Assembly (NCBI GenBank): GCA_030590585.1
Contig: JAUUYD010000105.1
Span: 1 to 7,607, forward strand
From: Spirochaeta sp.
GTDB taxonomy: Bacteria > Spirochaetota > Spirochaetia > Spirochaetales_E > Spirochaetaceae_B
Direction: 5' to 3'
Length of the DNA stretch: 7,607 bases
Of this stretch, positions 6,020-7,607 are shown piece by piece. A program made the position numbers and the translations under genes. How positions within the stretch are numbered: position 1 is the stretch's first letter; each line of letters begins with the position of its first letter. The notes under the pieces are model-generated. The model ran no database searches. It was not told where the DNA came from and saw only the letters and a program-made list of their open reading frames with translations.

Positions 6020-7516
6020 ATGGAATTACTATCTAATCTTATTGAAGGTTTCGGGTACTTGGCAGGCGTTCAGCCCCTCGTGGCAATCGTAGCCGGTGTT
6101 GTCCTGGGAATCCTTGCCGGAGCAATGCCGGGATTATCACCTTCAATGGGTGTGGCACTTCTGGTGCCCTTTACCTACAGCATGCAGCCGCAGGTTGCTC
6201 TTATTTTACTGGTGTCAATCTATATAGCGGCAAATTATGGTGGTTCTATCACTGCCGTTACAATCAATACTCCCGGAACACCTTCTGCGGTTGTAACATC
6301 CTTTGACGGATATCCCCTCACGAAGCAGGGTAAAGCAGGTATCGGCCTGGGAGTCTCTCTGGTATCATCCACCGTAGGCGGTATTATCGGCACAATTATT
6401 CTAATTTTCTTTTCAATACCATTGGCACGCCTCGCTGTAAGAATGCACCCGGCAGAATACTTTGCCCTTGCAATATTCGGACTGACAACGGTGGCGTCCC
6501 TGGGTGGAAAGAACTGGCCGAAGGCCTTTCTGGCAGCAATGCTGGGGCTCCTCATTAATACCATTGGTATCGACCCTATATCCGGGGTAAAAAGATTTAC
6601 CTTTGGAACATACAGGCTGTATGACGGCTTCGCGCTGATACCGGCACTTATCGGTTTATTCGCTTTAAGTGAAGTATTCTCACGAATTGAAGAATACAAG
6701 CTTGATAAGGGTAAAGAAGCAGAATTCAAGAAAACCCAATGGCCGACATTACCTGATTATTGGAAACTTAAAATTGCGATTGTAAGATCTTCCATTCTTG
6801 GAACCCTCATCGGAATATTCCCCGGAGCGGGTGCTACAATTGCCGCATTTTTATCATACGACCTTGCAAAAAAATTCAGTAAAGATCCGGACAGCTTCGG
6901 AAAAGGGAATCCCGAGGGCGTTGCCGCGGCGGAAGCCGCAAATTCAAGTTCAGTAGGTGGTGCCCTTGTACCTCTTCTGGCCCTTGGAATACCGGGAAGC
7001 GCCTCAACAGCCGTACTTGTTGGCGCACTGATGATCCACGACCTTGTCCCGGGACCGCTGCTTTTTGTCGAGAGACCGGATATAATATATTCACTTTTTG
7101 CCGCACTCCTGATTGCCAATATCGTTCTGCTTGCTCTGGGACTTTTTGGTTCAAGGTTATGGGTTAAAGTCACTGTGATTCCGAAAAAAGTACTGTTGCC
7201 GGCAATACTTGCTATCTCAATAATTGGCAGCTTTGCAGTACATTATTCGTTCTTTGATGTGGCAACCTGCATAGGTTTTGGAGTCGCCGGTTGGATTTTA
7301 AAGAAATACGGCTTCCCCGGTGCTCCAATAGTTCTGGGTATGGTTCTTGGAAAACTAGCAGAAACCAACTTCAGAAGAGCCGTTATAATGGGCGGCTATA
7401 AAATATTCTTCACCAGGCTGCCGAGTCTTCTTCTTCTTCTTCTTGCTCTTCTTTCTTTTGCAATTCCCATGTATCAATCCTACAAAGCCAATAAAAAGGA
7501 AAAAATGGGAACCTGA
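6020..7516 (+). CDS. tctA: TctA-family large membrane subunit of the tripartite tricarboxylate transporter
   Basis: 498 residues, the usual family length of about 500. ATG at 6020 follows TAAGGAA, which overlaps the tctB stop. The protein is almost wholly hydrophobic, with about 10-12 membrane segments, and is the channel-forming inner-membrane subunit. Both conserved family repeats are complete: GILAGAMPGLSPSMGVALL (30-48) with NYGGSITAVTINTPGTPSA (72-90) and FDGYPLTKQGKAGIGLG (95-111) in the first half; LGTLIGIFPGAGATIAAFLSY (260-280) with FGKGNPEGVAAAEAANSS (293-310), GALVPLLALGIPGSASTAVL (314-333) and PGPLLF (344-349) in the second. The paired GxxPG elements point to an inverted-repeat architecture. 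Transport is secondary, driven by an ion gradient, and depends on TctC. Near the C-terminus, leucines 470-475 are encoded by six CTT codons in a row. The tail (487-498) is Lys-rich and should be cytoplasmic. No truncation or frameshift. Substrate unknown. Confidence 0.97.
   Translation: MELLSNLIEGFGYLAGVQPLVAIVAGVVLGILAGAMPGLSPSMGVALLVPFTYSMQPQVALILLVSIYIAANYGGSITAVTINTPGTPSAVVTSFDGYPLTKQGKAGIGLGVSLVSSTVGGIIGTIILIFFSIPLARLAVRMHPAEYFALAIFGLTTVASLGGKNWPKAFLAAMLGLLINTIGIDPISGVKRFTFGTYRLYDGFALIPALIGLFALSEVFSRIEEYKLDKGKEAEFKKTQWPTLPDYWKLKIAIVRSSILGTLIGIFPGAGATIAAFLSYDLAKKFSKDPDSFGKGNPEGVAAAEAANSSSVGGALVPLLALGIPGSASTAVLVGALMIHDLVPGPLLFVERPDIIYSLFAALLIANIVLLALGLFGSRLWVKVTVIPKKVLLPAILAISIIGSFAVHYSFFDVATCIGFGVAGWILKKYGFPGAPIVLGMVLGKLAETNFRRAVIMGGYKIFFTRLPSLLLLLLALLSFAIPMYQSYKANKKEKMGT
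7427..7444 (+). repeat. Six tandem CTT codons in tctA
   Basis: Six consecutive CTT codons encode Leu470-Leu475 in the last membrane segment of TctA, followed by GCT-CTT-CTT. A slippage event here would add or remove whole leucines without breaking the frame. It may simply reflect local codon use. Confidence 0.7.
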
Positions 7517-7525
7517 ACTGTAACG

Positions 7526-7545
7526 CCGCCCTGGAAAAAGGGCGG
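7526..7545 (+). terminator. Hairpin terminator after tctA
   Basis: CCGCCCT (7526-7532) pairs perfectly with AGGGCGG (7539-7545) around a GGAAAA loop; two more pairs (one G-U) can extend the stem outward. It begins 10 bases after the tctA stop, the expected end of the operon. The downstream tract (TGGTTACTTCCC) is poor in U, so termination may be partial or Rho-assisted. Nothing else is recognisable in the remaining bases to the window end. Confidence 0.6.
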
Positions 7546-7607
7546 TGGTTACTTCCCTAACTCTTTCAACCCGACTTGAATCAGAATCACTGATAACATC
7601 AATAAAC

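Noticed and set aside
6235..7173. Minus-strand frames of 92 to 164 codons inside tctA
   Set aside because: Shadows of the well-conserved tctA reading frame, without a plausible ribosome binding site context or recognisable domains.
1..7607. Mobile element, CRISPR array, defence or toxin-antitoxin system
   Set aside because: No transposase or integrase, no long terminal repeats, no regularly spaced repeats and no paired small genes are seen; all genes are housekeeping, transport or regulatory types.

Overview
The window (7607 bp) looks like an ordinary chromosomal stretch of a Gram-negative-type bacterium. My best guess is a free-living or host-associated spirochaete, with only moderate confidence. 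The guess rests on the periplasmic binding protein, which starts its mature part with a Gly/Ser/Glu-rich stretch directly after an Ala-X-Ala-like signal cleavage site, on moderate GC with AT-rich gaps, on a lipoprotein of no familiar enterobacterial type, and on a URO-D-like protein of a kind common in spirochaetes and clostridia. There are no rRNA or tRNA genes, no insertion sequences and no CRISPR array.

Layout from left to right. (1) Minus strand, cut by the left edge: the N-terminal 251 residues of a uroporphyrinogen-decarboxylase-family protein. (2) A divergent intergenic region of about 160 bp with a long AT-rich inverted repeat. (3) Plus strand: a 344-residue lipoprotein that I do not recognise by name; its internal motif order resembles a CYTH/triphosphate-tunnel fold. 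(4) A G-rich then C-rich gap with a hairpin. (5) Plus strand: a LysR-type regulator. (6) Minus strand, convergent with it: a DHH/DHHA2 phosphoesterase that resembles PPX1-type exopolyphosphatase and family II pyrophosphatase. (7) A 235 bp AT-rich divergent promoter region. (8) Plus strand: a complete tripartite tricarboxylate transporter (TTT) operon in the order tctC (periplasmic binding protein), tctB (small membrane subunit), tctA (large membrane subunit), closed by a hairpin. A strong hairpin also sits between tctC and tctB.

How the parts may work together: TctC captures a carboxylate in the periplasm and hands it to the TctAB secondary transporter. The nearby LysR-type regulator is a reasonable but unproven candidate to sense that substrate or a metabolite of it; a weakly similar sequence element lies upstream of both lysR and tctC. 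The DHH phosphoesterase has its own plausible sigma-70 promoter, divergent from the transporter. If the lipoprotein really is CYTH-like, two proteins connected with (poly)phosphate chemistry flank the regulator, but that link is speculative. I found no clear evidence of a novel defence or mobile system. The most interesting points are the lipoprotein fold, the PPX1-like enzyme and the structured intergenic regions.
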